64,000 nt of DNA from Acidithiobacillus ferridurans (GTDB lineage: Bacteria; Pseudomonadota; Gammaproteobacteria; Acidithiobacillales; Acidithiobacillaceae): assembly GCF_003966655.1 (NCBI RefSeq), contig NZ_AP018795.1, forward strand, positions 930,001 to 994,000, given 5' to 3'. Numbering within the stretch: the stretch's first letter is position 1; each line of letters opens with the position of its first letter. This document shows, one piece after another, positions 42,875 to 55,361 of the stretch. The notes below the pieces were generated by a model, which worked only from the letters and a program-made list of their open reading frames with translations, was not told the DNA's origin and did no database searches. The position numbers and the translations under genes are program-made.

Positions 42875-43875
42875 GGGGCGAAAATCTCCTGATAAGACCG
42901 CAATTGTGGGTCGGCGTCCAAGGCATCCATGACATAGGCCCAGAATCGCGGCAGGAAATCGAGATAACCCGATTTCCCGTCGCGGTAAGCGAGGCGGCAG
43001 AAAATGCCGAGAATCTTCAGGTTGCGCTGGAGCGCCATGCGCCGGACACTGAGCAGAAAATCGGCCGGCGGTGGCAAGGCGGCGCCATGCCGACACATCG
43101 CCGCCAGAAAATCCAGTGACCAGGCATCCCGTCGCACCCGTCCCCAGTCCCAGTAGCGATCCCAGAGCAGGGAGGCCAGGTCGTATGTCCACGGCCCGCA
43201 CACGGCATCCTGAAAATCGATCATGGCCAGCAACCCCGTGTCCTCCCGAACCATGAGATTGCGCGCGTGAAAATCCCGGTGGACCCAGACCTGTGGCTGC
43301 GCGGCTGCGCTCTCCCGCAACACGGCAAAAAGCGCCTGCAGAAAATCTGTCTGCGACCGCTCCAGAATCATGTCAAGATGCCTGCCCAGATACCAGTCCG
43401 TAAACAGGGTCGATTCGTCCTTCATACGGGCAGTCGAAAACGACGGCAGTGGGGGCAGCGCCACCCGTCCCTGCCCGGCCCGCTGCAAACGGAGAATCAG
43501 GGCCATCGCCCGCTGCATCCACAGGTCCGCATCCCCGCCCGCATCTAGCAGCGCCCTGAGATCGGTTTTGCCCAGATCCTCCAACAGGACAAAGCCAAGA
43601 TCTGTCCGGGCGGCCAATACCCTGGGCACCGGTAGGTTCGCGCGGGAGAATCGATGCTGCACCCGCAAAAAAGGCAGGATATCTTCGGGTGGCGGGGCGT
43701 ACATGAAGATCAGACCCCGCGGCAGACGCCAGTAACGCCGCCCGCTGGCGTCGCCGGGGATAGCACACGCGGACCCCGCCGCCCCCTGCCGGGCAAGCCA
43801 GTGTGCGGCGGCGGTGGGAAGGGTATCCCCGGTCACCGCGCGGTGAACATCCGATGCAAGGAAAGATTGCGACAT
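42847..43875 (-). CDS. amgK: N-acetylmuramate/N-acetylglucosamine kinase (AmgK-like)
   Basis: The 342-residue aminoglycoside-phosphotransferase fold protein has VWVHRDFHARNLMV (catalytic loop) and LLAMIDFQDAVCGPWTYDLASLLWD (metal site). Together with murU directly downstream this indicates anomeric phosphorylation of MurNAc/GlcNAc in cell-wall recycling. It starts the long minus-strand array, only 29 bases from the annotated lptD start on the other strand. Confidence 0.88.
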   Translation of the reverse strand: MSQSFLASDVHRAVTGDTLPTAAAHWLARQGAAGSACAIPGDASGRRYWRLPRGLIFMYAPPPEDILPFLRVQHRFSRANLPVPRVLAARTDLGFVLLEDLGKTDLRALLDAGGDADLWMQRAMALILRLQRAGQGRVALPPLPSFSTARMKDESTLFTDWYLGRHLDMILERSQTDFLQALFAVLRESAAAQPQVWVHRDFHARNLMVREDTGLLAMIDFQDAVCGPWTYDLASLLWDRYWDWGRVRRDAWSLDFLAAMCRHGAALPPPADFLLSVRRMALQRNLKILGIFCRLAYRDGKSGYLDFLPRFWAYVMDALDADPQLRSYQEIFAPWQPPSPVR

Positions 43876-43904
43876 AAAAGCATTCTGTGCGATTTTAAGC
43901 CCCT

Positions 43905-46088
43905 ATGAAAAGAGCCCCGTACCATACCCAAAAATCCCGGCCCCACCCAAGGAGACGCCCCTGTCTACCGCCCGGCATGCGCATGGCGCTGCTGGGCGCC
44001 CTGCTGCTGCCAGGAATGGCCATGGCCGCAGCCGTGGAGAGCCCGGTCACGCTTTATGCGGATCAGGTGCAGGGGCTGGGTAGCGGCCATTGGACAGCCA
44101 CCGGCCATGTCGAAGTGCTCTATGGCGATCGCCGGCTCTATGCCGATACCGTGCGCTATGACCAGACGCGCGATGAGATCACTGCTGACGGCCACGTGCG
44201 TATGATCAGTCCCGGTCTGGAAACCGACGCCCCCAAGGCCACGATTCACCTCCAGGCTAACGAGGGAGTGGTCGTCCATCCCCGCTATCTGCTCGAAGCA
44301 CAGCAGGGTCACGGCCATGCCGAGAGCGGCAGGGAGTTGAGCAAAGACCACTATCAGCTCAACGAAGCCTGCTATACTACCTGCCATGGTCAAAAACCGG
44401 CTTGGCAGCTGCGGAGCAGTCAGATCAACCTGAACCAGAATGACAACTACGTCTCCACCCGCAACACCACCCTCGACGTCTTGGGACTGCCGGTATTCTG
44501 GATGCCCTACCTGAGTTTCCCGCTCAAGCGACACTCCGGATTCCTGGCCCCCAGCGTGGGCAGCTCTACCATCAATGGCTTTTATCTCGGCATCCCTTAC
44601 TATTTCGATATCGCCCGCAACATGGATGACACGCTCACCGTCAACTATTTCACCAGGCGTGGCGTCATGCTGCAGAATGAATTCCGCTATCTGGAACCGA
44701 ATTACAGCGGCAAGCTCTACCTGGATCTGCTCCCCTCCGATCAGTTGACCCACAGGAATGTCTGGGCGATCTCCTGGCAGCATAACCAGAATCTGGGCGA
44801 CGGATTCAGCTTCAATGCCGATTACAACCGTGTCAGTTACAAAAATTTCCTTTCGGATTTTGGTGGCGCGGCAGGTTTCGGCAGCAGTTTCGTGGGCGGC
44901 ATAGGCAACGCACCCTATATTTCCTCCTCGGGCGGACTCTACTACAACGACGCGCACATCAGCGCGGGCGCCACCCTACAAGGCTACCAGGAACTCGCGC
45001 CCGGCGGCGCTGCACCCTACTCCCAGCTCCCGCGTTTGTTTGCCGATGGCTATTGGCGCGTAGGACGCAATGGTTATTTCGACTGGCACAGCAGCTTCAA
45101 TTATTTCTCGGCTTCTACGGGCCCCACAGGCCAACGCCTCGACCTCACCCCCACCCTTGGCTGGCGCTTCAGCCGTGGCTGGGGCTTCCTGGAACCACGG
45201 GCCCGGCTCTACTACAGTCACTATCAGATTCAGCACAATGCGCCCTACGCGCGCGCCGTCAACCGCACCCTGCCGGCGCTCAGCCTCAAGGGCGGCCTCA
45301 ATTTTGTCCGTTACGGCAGCAACGGCAGTACGGCATTGCTGCAACCCCTGTTCAAATACACCTACATTCCCCTGCAGTCCCAGAGTAACATCCCCATTTT
45401 TGATGCCAGTCAGCCTTACCAGGACTTCCCGATGATTTTTGAGGATAACAGCCTCTACACCGGCGCCGACCGCATCAATGCCGCCAACCAGGTGGCGCTG
45501 GGACTACGCGGCACCTGGCTCACCCCCAGTGGCCGCCAGCTCTGGCAGGCCGCCGTCGGCCAGATCCGCTACTTCAACCATCGCCAGATCAACCTCGCCG
45601 GAGATATCGTCCCCCAGAATCAGCAGTCCAACTATTTTTTGGAGGGACAATACGCCCCCCTTCCAGACATCAACCTTATCGCCAGCTCCCAGACCAACGC
45701 CCTCTGGAACCAACTCGAGCGACTCAACCTGCGCGCCCAGTGGCTGCCCGGTCCGCAGCGCGTCATCAACCTCGACTATCGTTTCACCCGTGGTTTCGTG
45801 GATCAGACCGGCGTTTCCGGAGCCTGGCCCATCTATAAGCGCTGGCAGGCGCTCGCCAGTTATCAATACGATGTCACCGATCGCAAGCCTCTGGAGGAGC
45901 TCGTGGGGATCGGCTATGATGGCGGCTGCTGGGCGGCCCATATGATGGTTTATCATCAGATCCTTCTTGGCGGGCAGTCCAATAACGCGGTTTATCTGGA
46001 GATTGTGTTGCGTGGCCTGACCAGCCTCGGCAACGCCTCAAACGCTTTGCTCAGCCAGTATGTGCCGGGCGCCAGCATGGAGTTTTGA
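43905..46088 (+). CDS. lptD: LPS-assembly protein LptD
   Basis: The 727-residue outer-membrane protein has an N-terminal OstA/LptA-like domain (ADQVQGLGSGHWTATGHVEVL, YADTVRYDQTRDEITADGHV). A long C-terminal barrel follows, including VLGLPVFWMPYLSFPLKRHSGFL and LYLDLLPSDQ. Cys residues in EACYTTCHGQ and GGCWAAH may form the disulfides needed for assembly. It inserts LPS into the outer leaflet with LptE. The ATG at 43905 gives a long basic leader before the hydrophobic segment; ATG codons at 43977 or 43983 give a more usual signal peptide and a wider divergent promoter region. Confidence 0.93.
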   Translation: MKRAPYHTQKSRPHPRRRPCLPPGMRMALLGALLLPGMAMAAAVESPVTLYADQVQGLGSGHWTATGHVEVLYGDRRLYADTVRYDQTRDEITADGHVRMISPGLETDAPKATIHLQANEGVVVHPRYLLEAQQGHGHAESGRELSKDHYQLNEACYTTCHGQKPAWQLRSSQINLNQNDNYVSTRNTTLDVLGLPVFWMPYLSFPLKRHSGFLAPSVGSSTINGFYLGIPYYFDIARNMDDTLTVNYFTRRGVMLQNEFRYLEPNYSGKLYLDLLPSDQLTHRNVWAISWQHNQNLGDGFSFNADYNRVSYKNFLSDFGGAAGFGSSFVGGIGNAPYISSSGGLYYNDAHISAGATLQGYQELAPGGAAPYSQLPRLFADGYWRVGRNGYFDWHSSFNYFSASTGPTGQRLDLTPTLGWRFSRGWGFLEPRARLYYSHYQIQHNAPYARAVNRTLPALSLKGGLNFVRYGSNGSTALLQPLFKYTYIPLQSQSNIPIFDASQPYQDFPMIFEDNSLYTGADRINAANQVALGLRGTWLTPSGRQLWQAAVGQIRYFNHRQINLAGDIVPQNQQSNYFLEGQYAPLPDINLIASSQTNALWNQLERLNLRAQWLPGPQRVINLDYRFTRGFVDQTGVSGAWPIYKRWQALASYQYDVTDRKPLEELVGIGYDGGCWAAHMMVYHQILLGGQSNNAVYLEIVLRGLTSLGNASNALLSQYVPGASMEF

Positions 46089-47521
46089 TGTCCCTCAAAC
46101 GCCGTCCTATTCTACTCGCCCTGGGTATCGCCCTGGGGGTCGCCCCGGTTCTGGCCTGGGCGGCCACGCCTTTTCTCAACCGCGACACGCTGCTGCCGAC
46201 CACGCCCGCGATGGCGCCCCGCACGACAACCCATACCTATTCGGAACGCTCCGCGGAAGCACCGGCGGTGGCGCCGCTTCCCCAGAACACCCAGAATCTG
46301 GATAAGGTCGTTGCGGTGGTGAACGACAATATCATCACCTCCATGCAACTGGAGCAACGGATTGGCGCCGTACGGGCCCACCTGCAGACACAAGACCCCA
46401 ACGCCATGCCCCCCGAAGACATCCTGCGCCGCCAGGTGCTGCAGCAGATGATCCTCCAGGACATCGAACTACAGATTGCGCACCGCGCCGGGCTCAAGGT
46501 GGACAAGGCCACGCTGGATCAGGCCATCAGCAACCTCGCCCAGGCCAACCACCTCACCCCTGACCAGTTACGCCAGGCGCTGACCAACCAGGGACAGTCG
46601 TGGGAGCACTTCACCCATGACCTCGAGGATCGCATTCTTGTAGATCGCCTCATGCAGCAGGAAGTGGAGAACCGGGTTCACATCGGACCCGATGAGGTGA
46701 AAACCTTCGCGCAACAGCTCAAGGAAATGGGTGGCGTGAGTTTCGACCTGCAGCAGATATTCATCCCCTTGCCGGACAACCCGACGCCGGACGCCGTCAG
46801 CGCGGTGCGGCGCGATGCCGAACAGGCGCGCGATCGCGTGCTGGCCGGGGAGAGATTTGGGCGCATTGCCACACAGGTCAGCAGCGGCCACGATGCCCTG
46901 CAAGGCGGCCGCCTCGGCTGGATAAAGGCGGGCGAGCTGCCTCCGGCAGTGGCCCAGACACTCCTCCAGTTGAAGGTGGGCGAAATCAGTCCCGTCATCC
47001 CCGGACCCACCGGCTTTCATATTTTCAAGTTGCTGGACGTCAAACACGGTCAGCCGACGGTCACCGAGGTCAAGACCGCCATGATCGTCCTACGTGCCGG
47101 CAACAGCCTGCAATTGCAGGAAGCCGAGGCGCGCGCTCAGGATATCCAGCAGGCATTGCAAAGCGGTAGCCGCTTCTCTGAACTCGCGCGTAGCTATAGC
47201 CAGGATCCGCGCACCGCCGCCAATGGCGGCGAAATGGGCTGGGTCGCTCCCGGGCAGTTGCCGGACAGTCTTGAACGCACCCTGCTCACCCTGCAACCCG
47301 GCGGCGTCAGCAGCCCCATCCGCGAAGGGAATGCGATTTATATTCTGCACTCCCAGGCTCAGCGCCAGCAGGCGGTTGAAGAGAAACAGATCATGGCGGC
47401 CGCGCGTATGCAACTCTACAACCGCATCGTCCACGAGCGCATGGACGAGTGGCAGCGCCGCATCCGCGACGGTGCCTACGTCGAGATACTCGAGCCCGGC
47501 CTACGCAGCAGCGATGCCTGA
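46088..47521 (+). CDS. surA: Periplasmic chaperone/peptidyl-prolyl isomerase SurA
   Basis: The 477-residue protein has a signal peptide (RPILLALGIALGVAPVLAWA) and an N-terminal chaperone domain beginning DKVVAVVNDNIITSMQLEQR. Two parvulin domains follow (about 220-325 and 335-440), each with the family end pattern (GPTGFHIFKLLDV; REGNAIYILHSQ). It helps outer-membrane proteins such as LptD to fold. The ATG at 46088 overlaps the lptD stop by one base. Confidence 0.95.
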   Translation: MSLKRRPILLALGIALGVAPVLAWAATPFLNRDTLLPTTPAMAPRTTTHTYSERSAEAPAVAPLPQNTQNLDKVVAVVNDNIITSMQLEQRIGAVRAHLQTQDPNAMPPEDILRRQVLQQMILQDIELQIAHRAGLKVDKATLDQAISNLAQANHLTPDQLRQALTNQGQSWEHFTHDLEDRILVDRLMQQEVENRVHIGPDEVKTFAQQLKEMGGVSFDLQQIFIPLPDNPTPDAVSAVRRDAEQARDRVLAGERFGRIATQVSSGHDALQGGRLGWIKAGELPPAVAQTLLQLKVGEISPVIPGPTGFHIFKLLDVKHGQPTVTEVKTAMIVLRAGNSLQLQEAEARAQDIQQALQSGSRFSELARSYSQDPRTAANGGEMGWVAPGQLPDSLERTLLTLQPGGVSSPIREGNAIYILHSQAQRQQAVEEKQIMAAARMQLYNRIVHERMDEWQRRIRDGAYVEILEPGLRSSDA

Positions 47522-48319
47522 GCCTTTCGGCAAATTACAGCCGGCGGTGACGGGCTGCGCCCACTTCGCGCCGACCTGGACCCTGTTTTATAAGGAATCG
47601 TTGCGCTTCATCAAGGTCTGGCTGCAAACCATTGCCGCGCCCCTGATTACCACCGTCCTCTATCTGGTGGTTTTCGGGCACGCCCTGGGCGGTCGTGTTT
47701 CCGTCTATCCGGGGGTCAGCTACACGGCGTTCATCGTCCCCGGCCTGATGATGATGTCGGTCCTGCAAAATGCCTTCGCCAACAGTTCTTCCAGCCTGAT
47801 CCAGTCCAAGGTGACGGGCAATATCGTTTTTCTGCTGCTCAGTCCGCTCAGCCCCACCGAGATTTTCGTGGCCATGGTTGCCGCATCGGTGCTGCGGGGG
47901 CATTGGTGGGTCTGGCTATTTTGGCCCTGGCGTTGATCTTCCTGCACATCCCATTGCTGCACCCCTTGTGGGTCATCCTGTTTACTCTCCTGGGCGCTAG
48001 CGGTATGGGCGCGCTGGGTCTGGTCGCCGGGCTCTGGGCAGAAAAATTTGATCAGATTGCCGGTTTTCAGAATTTTGTCATCATGCCGCTGACCTTTCTC
48101 GCCGGGGTGTTTTACTCGGTACAGTCCCTGCCCGGCGCATGGCGGCAGCTATCCCTGTTCAACCCGTTTTTTTATATCATCGACGGGTTTCGCTATGGTT
48201 TTTTTGCAGATTCCGACGTGAGCGTCTGGGCCTGCCTGGGCGTCAGCATCGCCTTCGCGGGCGGGGCCGGTCTCCTTGCCTGGCACCTGCTGGCGCGTGG
48301 TTACAAATTGCGCCAGTAG
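47514..48319 (+). pseudogene. ABC-2 type transporter permease (YadH-like), split by a frameshift
   Basis: From the ATG at 47514 (overlapping the surA stop) the frame encodes the N-terminal half of an ABC-2 permease (LYLVVFGHALGGRV, YTAFIVPGLMMMSVLQNAF, NIVFLLLSPLSPTEIFVAMVAASVLRG). It then runs out into HWWVWLFWPWR and a stop. The C-terminal half continues in another frame (LVGLAILALALIFL, GFQNFVIMPLTFLAGVFYSV, FNPFFYIIDGFRYG) to 48319. One extra G in the run of five G's at 47896-47900 would rejoin the frames into a 268-residue protein, normal for the family. A sequencing error, a real mutation or phase variation are all possible. No ATPase partner gene is adjacent. Confidence 0.85.
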
Positions 48320-48406
48320 GCGCCCTTGAAAGCTGTCCGCCCTGCGCGACGTGGCCGGGGAAGTGACCACATCACACGGCGGCTTTTTTACGTTACACTA
48401 CACCTC

Positions 48407-48661
48407 ATGAACCCCGATACGATCAAATCACTCATTCAGCAGCGGCTTCCCGATGCGCTTGTCGAAGTTCTGGGAGAGGACGGCACGCACTTCGAGGCGC
48501 TGATCGTTTCCCCGGCTTTTGTCGGGCTTTCCCTCATCAAACGGCATCAAATGGTTTATGATGCGCTGGGCGACCGTATGCGCGAAGAAATTCACGCCCT
48601 CTCGCTGCGCACCCTGACTCCCGAGCAGGCACAACAGATCCGTCACCCGGCAGTCCATTAG
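48407..48661 (+). CDS. BolA/IbaG family protein
   Basis: The 84-residue BolA-fold protein has HFEALIVSPAFVGLSLIKRHQMVYDALGDRM, including the conserved His near the end of the core. The ATG at 48407 fits the family length. IbaG/BolA proteins pair with monothiol glutaredoxins to hold or pass iron-sulfur clusters; such a glutaredoxin is encoded 33 bases downstream. A bolA gene just upstream of murA is also the usual proteobacterial order (yrbA/ibaG-murA). Confidence 0.9.
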   Translation: MNPDTIKSLIQQRLPDALVEVLGEDGTHFEALIVSPAFVGLSLIKRHQMVYDALGDRMREEIHALSLRTLTPEQAQQIRHPAVH

Positions 48662-48693
48662 CCGCACTTCCCCCTAATTCAGCGAGGATAACC

Positions 48694-49026
48694 ATGGCAA
48701 CGATTCAGGAACTTATTCAGGAACAGGTCCAGAAACACCCGATAGTGCTTTACATGAAGGGCAACCCGCGAGCACCGCAATGCGGTTTCTCGGCCCGTGC
48801 CGTGCAACTGCTGCAGCAGTCAGGTGTCAAGGAGCTCTTTACGGTGGACGTGCTGGCCGACCCGCAGATTCGCGACGGCATCAAGCAGTATTCCAACTGG
48901 CCGACCATTCCCCAGCTCTACATCCAGGGTGAGTTTGTCGGTGGCTCGGACATCATGTCCGATCTCTATCAGCAGGGTGAATTGCAGAAACTGGTCGGCA
49001 GCGCCCAAGCTGCCAGCGCGAGCTGA
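48694..49026 (+). CDS. grxD: Monothiol glutaredoxin, Grx4 type
   Basis: The 110-residue protein has the single-Cys active site QCGFSARAVQLL, plus the glutathione-binding NWPTIPQLYIQGEFVGGSDIM. It binds a glutathione-coordinated 2Fe-2S cluster and typically partners a BolA protein. GCGAGGATAACC precedes the ATG. It is placed between the BolA-like gene and murA. Confidence 0.95.
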   Translation: MATIQELIQEQVQKHPIVLYMKGNPRAPQCGFSARAVQLLQQSGVKELFTVDVLADPQIRDGIKQYSNWPTIPQLYIQGEFVGGSDIMSDLYQQGELQKLVGSAQAASAS

Positions 49027-50947
<1,921 letters not shown>

Positions 50948-50951
<4 letters not shown>

Positions 50952-52249
50952 ACCGTCTGGATACCAGCGACCCTGATTTTGCCCAACAGTTTCACGCGCT
51001 GCATGATTGGGATGCCAATCTCGATCCGCAGATCGAGGTGCGGGTACGAGATATCGTCGCCGCCGTCCGCGATCGGGGCGATGCGGCGCTGCGCGAGTAC
51101 ACCGAGCGCTTTGATGGGGTGACGACAGCTTCCGCCGCTGATCTGGAAATCCCCCGCAGCGCCTGGGATGCGGCGCTCCACGGTCTGGAGCCCACCCAGC
51201 GGGCCGCTCTGGAAGAGGCGGCGCAACGTATCCGCAGTTACCACGAGCACCAGCGCAGTGAAGGCTGGACCTTTACCGAGGCCGACGGCACGGTGCTCGG
51301 ACAGCGCATCCTGCCTCTGGCCCGGGTGGGGATTTACGTACCCGGCGGCAAGGCGGCTTATCCCAGCTCCGTGCTGATGAATGCCATTCCCGCACACGTG
51401 GCGGGCGTGAAGGAAATCATCATGACCGTACCCACCCCGCAGGGGCAGGTGAATCCCTGGGTGCTGGCCGCAGCCGCCATTGCCGGGGTGGACCGGGTGT
51501 TCTGTATCGGCGGCGCGCAGGCAGTGGCGGCGCTGGCCTACGGTACGGAGAGCGTCCCCGCGGTAGACAAGATCGTCGGCCCCGGCAATATCTATGTGGC
51601 TACCGCCAAGCGCATGGTCTTTGGCCGGGTAGGCATCGATATGATTGCCGGACCCAGCGAAATTCTCGTGATCAGCGATGGCTCGGCACCGGCGGAATGG
51701 TTGGCCTGGGACCTGCTCTCACAGGCGGAGCATGATGAGATTGCCCAGAGTATTTTCATCAGTTGGGACAACGCCCACATCGAGTCGGTGGTGAACGCGG
51801 TGGATGCCGCCTTCGATAGGCTCGACCGCGCACCCATCGCCCGCAAGAGCTGGGCAGATCGAGGGGCGGTGATTCGTGTGCGGGACCGTGCCGAGGCCTG
51901 CGCCATTGCCGACCGTATCGCGCCGGAACATCTGGAACTAGCCGTGCAGAATCCCGAAGACTGGCTGGCGGACATTCACAATGCCGGGGCCATCTTCATG
52001 GGCATCCACAGTTGTGAGGCCCTCGGCGACTATGTGGCCGGCCCCAACCATGTGCTGCCCACGGGCGGCAGCGCACGCTTTTCCTCGCCCCTCGGCGTCT
52101 ATGATTTCGTCAAGCGGAGCAGCCTCATTCACAGCAGCCCCGCCGGCGCCGCGCGACTGGGGCAGATCGCCGAACGTCTCGCCCTGGGCGAAGGCCTGAC
52201 CGCCCATGCCCGTTCAGCAGCCTGCCGCATCCCCAAGGCCGGATCATGA
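50948..52249 (+). CDS. hisD: Histidinol dehydrogenase
   Basis: The 433-residue zinc enzyme oxidises histidinol to histidine in two NAD-dependent steps. [55 protein letters not shown] and [14 protein letters not shown] are all family hallmarks. Normal length. It is coupled by ATGA overlaps to hisG upstream and hisC downstream. Confidence 0.97.
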
Positions 52250-53325
52250 GCGACGGCGCTACGACCGCCCTGATGCAGGGCCTGCTGCGCCCGGAGTTGC
52301 TGGCCAGCAAGGCCTATGCGGTGGCAGACGGTGAGGGGCTCATCAAGCTGGATGCCATGGAGAACCCCTATGGCTTACCGGCGGCCTTGCGTGAGCAATG
52401 GCTGGAGAGTCTGGCCGACGCACCCCTCAATCGCTATCCCGACGCACACCCGACCCTCCTCATGGAGGGGCTCAAGGCCCACATCGGCCTGCCTGCCGGA
52501 ATAGAACTCATGCTCGGTAACGGCTCCGATGAGCTGATCCAGATTCTGGTGACCGCGGTAGCGGGCAGCCGGCGCCCCATCATGGCGGTAGACCCCAGTT
52601 TCGTCATGTACCGGTTGTTGGCGCAGCAGCTTGGTCTGCCTTTTGTGGGCATTCCCCTGGATGCGGACTTCCAGCTCGACCTTCCGGCCATGCTGGCGGC
52701 CATCGCCGCGCAACAACCCGCCGTCATTTTTCTCGACTGGCCCAACAATCCCAGTGGCAGCCTTTTCCCCGAGACCGATCTGGAAGCCATTGTCGCTGCA
52801 GCGCCGGGCCTGGTGGTGGTGGATGAGGCCTATCACGCCTTCAGTCAGAGGACCTTTGCCGACCACCTGGGACGCACTCCCAACCTCCTCTTGCTGCGCA
52901 CCATGTCCAAGGAAGGTCTGGCGGGGATGCGGCTGGGGATGCTGGCGGGGCCCGCCGCGTGGATTCAGGAACTGGACAAGCTGCGTCTGCCTTACAATAT
53001 CAATGTACTCACCCAGCGCAGCGCGTCCTTCTACCTGCGTCACACCGAAGTGCTGAATGCCCAGGCCGAAATTCTGCGTGTCGAGAGGGAGCGGCTCTTC
53101 CAGGCCATCAGTGCCTGCGGTCTTTCGGTCTGGCCCAGCGCCGCCAATTTCCTGCTCTTTCATGCCCCGGGGCAGGCAGCGGTGCTGTTCTCAGGCCTGC
53201 GCGCGGGTGGAGTGCTCATTAAAGCCTTTACAGGCCACCCCCGCCTCGGCGAATATCTACGGGTCAGTGTCGGCACACCCGCTGAAAATGACCGCTTTCT
53301 GGCCGTACTGGAGTCCTTACTGTGA
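52246..53325 (+). CDS. hisC: Histidinol-phosphate aminotransferase
   Basis: The 359-residue class II aminotransferase has [12 protein letters not shown] at the N-terminus, [22 protein letters not shown], and the PLP lysine in [17 protein letters not shown]. It converts imidazole acetol phosphate to histidinol phosphate. The PLP loop reads SKEGLAG where SKAFGLAG is commoner, a small variation. It overlaps hisD and hisB. Confidence 0.95.
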   Translation: MSDGATTALMQGLLRPELLASKAYAVADGEGLIKLDAMENPYGLPAALREQWLESLADAPLNRYPDAHPTLLMEGLKAHIGLPAGIELMLGNGSDELIQILVTAVAGSRRPIMAVDPSFVMYRLLAQQLGLPFVGIPLDADFQLDLPAMLAAIAAQQPAVIFLDWPNNPSGSLFPETDLEAIVAAAPGLVVVDEAYHAFSQRTFADHLGRTPNLLLLRTMSKEGLAGMRLGMLAGPAAWIQELDKLRLPYNINVLTQRSASFYLRHTEVLNAQAEILRVERERLFQAISACGLSVWPSAANFLLFHAPGQAAVLFSGLRAGGVLIKAFTGHPRLGEYLRVSVGTPAENDRFLAVLESLL

Positions 53326-53921
53326 ATCCGCGCCAAGCCGAGGTAGAAAGAAACACCCTCGAAACCCAGATCCGTGTCACCCTGAATCTCGATGGTTCCG
53401 GGCAGGCCGACCTGCACACCGGATTACCCTTTCTTGACCACATGATCCACCAGATCGTCCGTCATGGTCTTTTCGACATGCACATTCAGGCTCAGGGCGA
53501 TCTCGATATCGACGCTCACCACACGGTGGAAGATATCGGCATCACCCTCGGTCAGGCCTTTGCCCGCGCCGTGGGGGACAAGGCCGGCATCCAGCGCTAT
53601 GGCCATGCCTACGCGCCCCTTGACGAGGCGTTGTCGCGGGTGGTGGTAGACCTTTCCGGTCGTCCCGGACTGATCTTCGCAGTCGCATTCCCTCGCGCCC
53701 AGGTCGGGGACTTTGATGTGGATCTCTTTCATGAGTTTTTCCAGGGCTTCGTCAACCATGCTCAGGTAACCCTGCATCTGGATACCCTGCGCGGCAGCAA
53801 TACCCACCACATCGCCGAGACCCTCTTCAAGGCCTGTGGACGTGCCCTGCGCATGGCGGTCGCCCCTGACCCGCGCATGGCGGGCGCCGTGCCCAGCACC
53901 AAAGGCACCCTGACCCTATGA
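53322..53921 (+). CDS. hisB: Imidazoleglycerol-phosphate dehydratase
   Basis: The 199-residue monofunctional dehydratase has the metal-binding motifs [26 protein letters not shown] and a second [14 protein letters not shown] / [12 protein letters not shown]. It lacks the phosphatase domain found in enterobacterial HisB. The start is GTG at 53322, overlapping the hisC stop (GTGA). Confidence 0.96.
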   Translation: MNPRQAEVERNTLETQIRVTLNLDGSGQADLHTGLPFLDHMIHQIVRHGLFDMHIQAQGDLDIDAHHTVEDIGITLGQAFARAVGDKAGIQRYGHAYAPLDEALSRVVVDLSGRPGLIFAVAFPRAQVGDFDVDLFHEFFQGFVNHAQVTLHLDTLRGSNTHHIAETLFKACGRALRMAVAPDPRMAGAVPSTKGTLTL

Positions 53922-54589
53922 GTGCAGTGGCGACACGCGTCGGTATCGTCGACTACGGCATGGGCAACCTCTACTCGGTGGCCAAGGCCGTAGAGCATCT
54001 GGGGGGCAAGGCGATCGTCAGCGGCCGGAGCAGCGAACTGGCCGCCACGGACCGTATCATCTTCCCGGGCGTCGGCGCCTTCGGTGACTGCATGGCGGCG
54101 CTGGAGGCGCGGGAGCTCAGCGACTTCATCCGCAGCGCGGCGCGGACCCGGCCATTTCTCGGCATCTGCCTCGGGATGCAGATGCTCATGGACAGCAGTA
54201 CGGAGCATGGCGAGCATGCCGGACTCGGTCTGCTACCGGGGCGGGTGATTGCTTTCCCGGAAGAGGCTCTGCGAACGGCCGACGGCCGACGCCTGAAGAT
54301 CCCACACATGGGCTGGAATGAACTGCAGCAACAGATGGAACACCCGCTGTTTGCCGGCGTTCCCCAGAACGCCTGGTTTTATTTCGTCCACTCCTTCTAT
54401 GTGGAGCCCTCTGCCCCCGGCATACTTGCGGCCTCCAGCGATTATGTCCTTCCTTTCTGTGCGGCGGTCGCTGCGGATAACCTTTTCGCCCTGCAATGCC
54501 ATCCAGAAAAGAGTGGCATGGCGGGTCTGCGCCTGATCGGGAATTTTCTCGACTGGGATGGCGATCGCGGAGCCGACCATGCCGTTTAA
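53918..54589 (+). CDS. hisH: Imidazole glycerol phosphate synthase, glutaminase subunit
   Basis: The 223-residue class I glutamine amidotransferase has [12 protein letters not shown] at the start, the catalytic Cys in [12 protein letters not shown] and the His/Glu pair in [11 protein letters not shown]. It feeds ammonia to HisF, encoded two genes downstream. The ATG overlaps the hisB stop. About 15-20 residues longer than many HisH proteins. Confidence 0.96.
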   Translation: MSAVATRVGIVDYGMGNLYSVAKAVEHLGGKAIVSGRSSELAATDRIIFPGVGAFGDCMAALEARELSDFIRSAARTRPFLGICLGMQMLMDSSTEHGEHAGLGLLPGRVIAFPEEALRTADGRRLKIPHMGWNELQQQMEHPLFAGVPQNAWFYFVHSFYVEPSAPGILAASSDYVLPFCAAVAADNLFALQCHPEKSGMAGLRLIGNFLDWDGDRGADHAV

Positions 54590-54628
54590 ACCCGTTTTCT
54601 GGAATATCTCTTTGTGGAGGAAGCTGTC

Positions 54629-55357
54629 ATGCTGTTGATTCCGGCCATCGATCTCAAGGGCGGGAACTGTGTGCGTTTACGGCAAGGCCGGATGGAGGAC
54701 GACACGGTATTCTCGGATGATCCGGTCGCCACGGCGCAGCGCTGGGTAGAGGCGGGCGCCAAACGGCTGCACATCGTCGATCTCGACGGCGCTGTCCAAG
54801 GAGAACCGGTCAATGCGCACGCCATAGCCGCCATCTGTGCGGGTTTCCCTGACCTTGAAATTCAGGTCGGCGGCGGTATCCGCAGCGAAGAACAGATTGA
54901 AACCTATATCCAGGCTGGGGTTCGCTACGTGATCATCGGCACCCAGGCAGTCAAGGCCCCCGGTTTCGTCGCCGATGCCGCCGTAAGTTTTCCTGGCCAT
55001 ATCATGGTGGGTATCGACGCCCGTGACGGCAAAGTGGCTACCGAAGGCTGGTCCAAGCTATCCCGTCACGACCCCATTGATCTCGCACAACGCTTCGCCG
55101 CCGACGGCATAGAAGCCATCATCTACACCGACATCAGCCGCGACGGCATGCTCAGCGGCCCCAATATTTCTGCGACGGTTGCGCTGGCTCAGGCGGTGCC
55201 CGTGCCGGTCATCGCCTCGGGCGGTATTGCCAATCTGGAACAGGTGCTGGCGCTCAAGGCCCATGAGGGTGACGGTATCATCGGCGCCATTACCGGGCGC
55301 GCCATTTATGAAGGGGCCCTGGACTTTTCACAGGCCCGCGCCCAGGCCGAGGCCTGA
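54629..55357 (+). CDS. hisA: Phosphoribosylformimino-5-aminoimidazole carboxamide ribotide isomerase
   Basis: The 242-residue TIM-barrel isomerase begins [20 protein letters not shown] and has [22 protein letters not shown]-type half-barrel phosphate sites and [14 protein letters not shown]. The ATG at 54629 is chosen because GGAGGAAG lies at the right distance; an in-frame ATG 15 bases upstream contains that ribosome site. Followed by hisF after four bases. Confidence 0.96.
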   Translation: MLLIPAIDLKGGNCVRLRQGRMEDDTVFSDDPVATAQRWVEAGAKRLHIVDLDGAVQGEPVNAHAIAAICAGFPDLEIQVGGGIRSEEQIETYIQAGVRYVIIGTQAVKAPGFVADAAVSFPGHIMVGIDARDGKVATEGWSKLSRHDPIDLAQRFAADGIEAIIYTDISRDGMLSGPNISATVALAQAVPVPVIASGGIANLEQVLALKAHEGDGIIGAITGRAIYEGALDFSQARAQAEA

Positions 55358-55361
55358 GCAG

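Noticed and set aside
43965-44957. 330-codon minus-strand frame inside lptD
   Set aside because: Mirror of the LptD coding frame; low-complexity Val/Ala/Gly composition.
48320-48406. Terminator before bolA (GGC followed by TTTTTT)
   Set aside because: No stable stem directly precedes the T run; only four-pair combinations were found.
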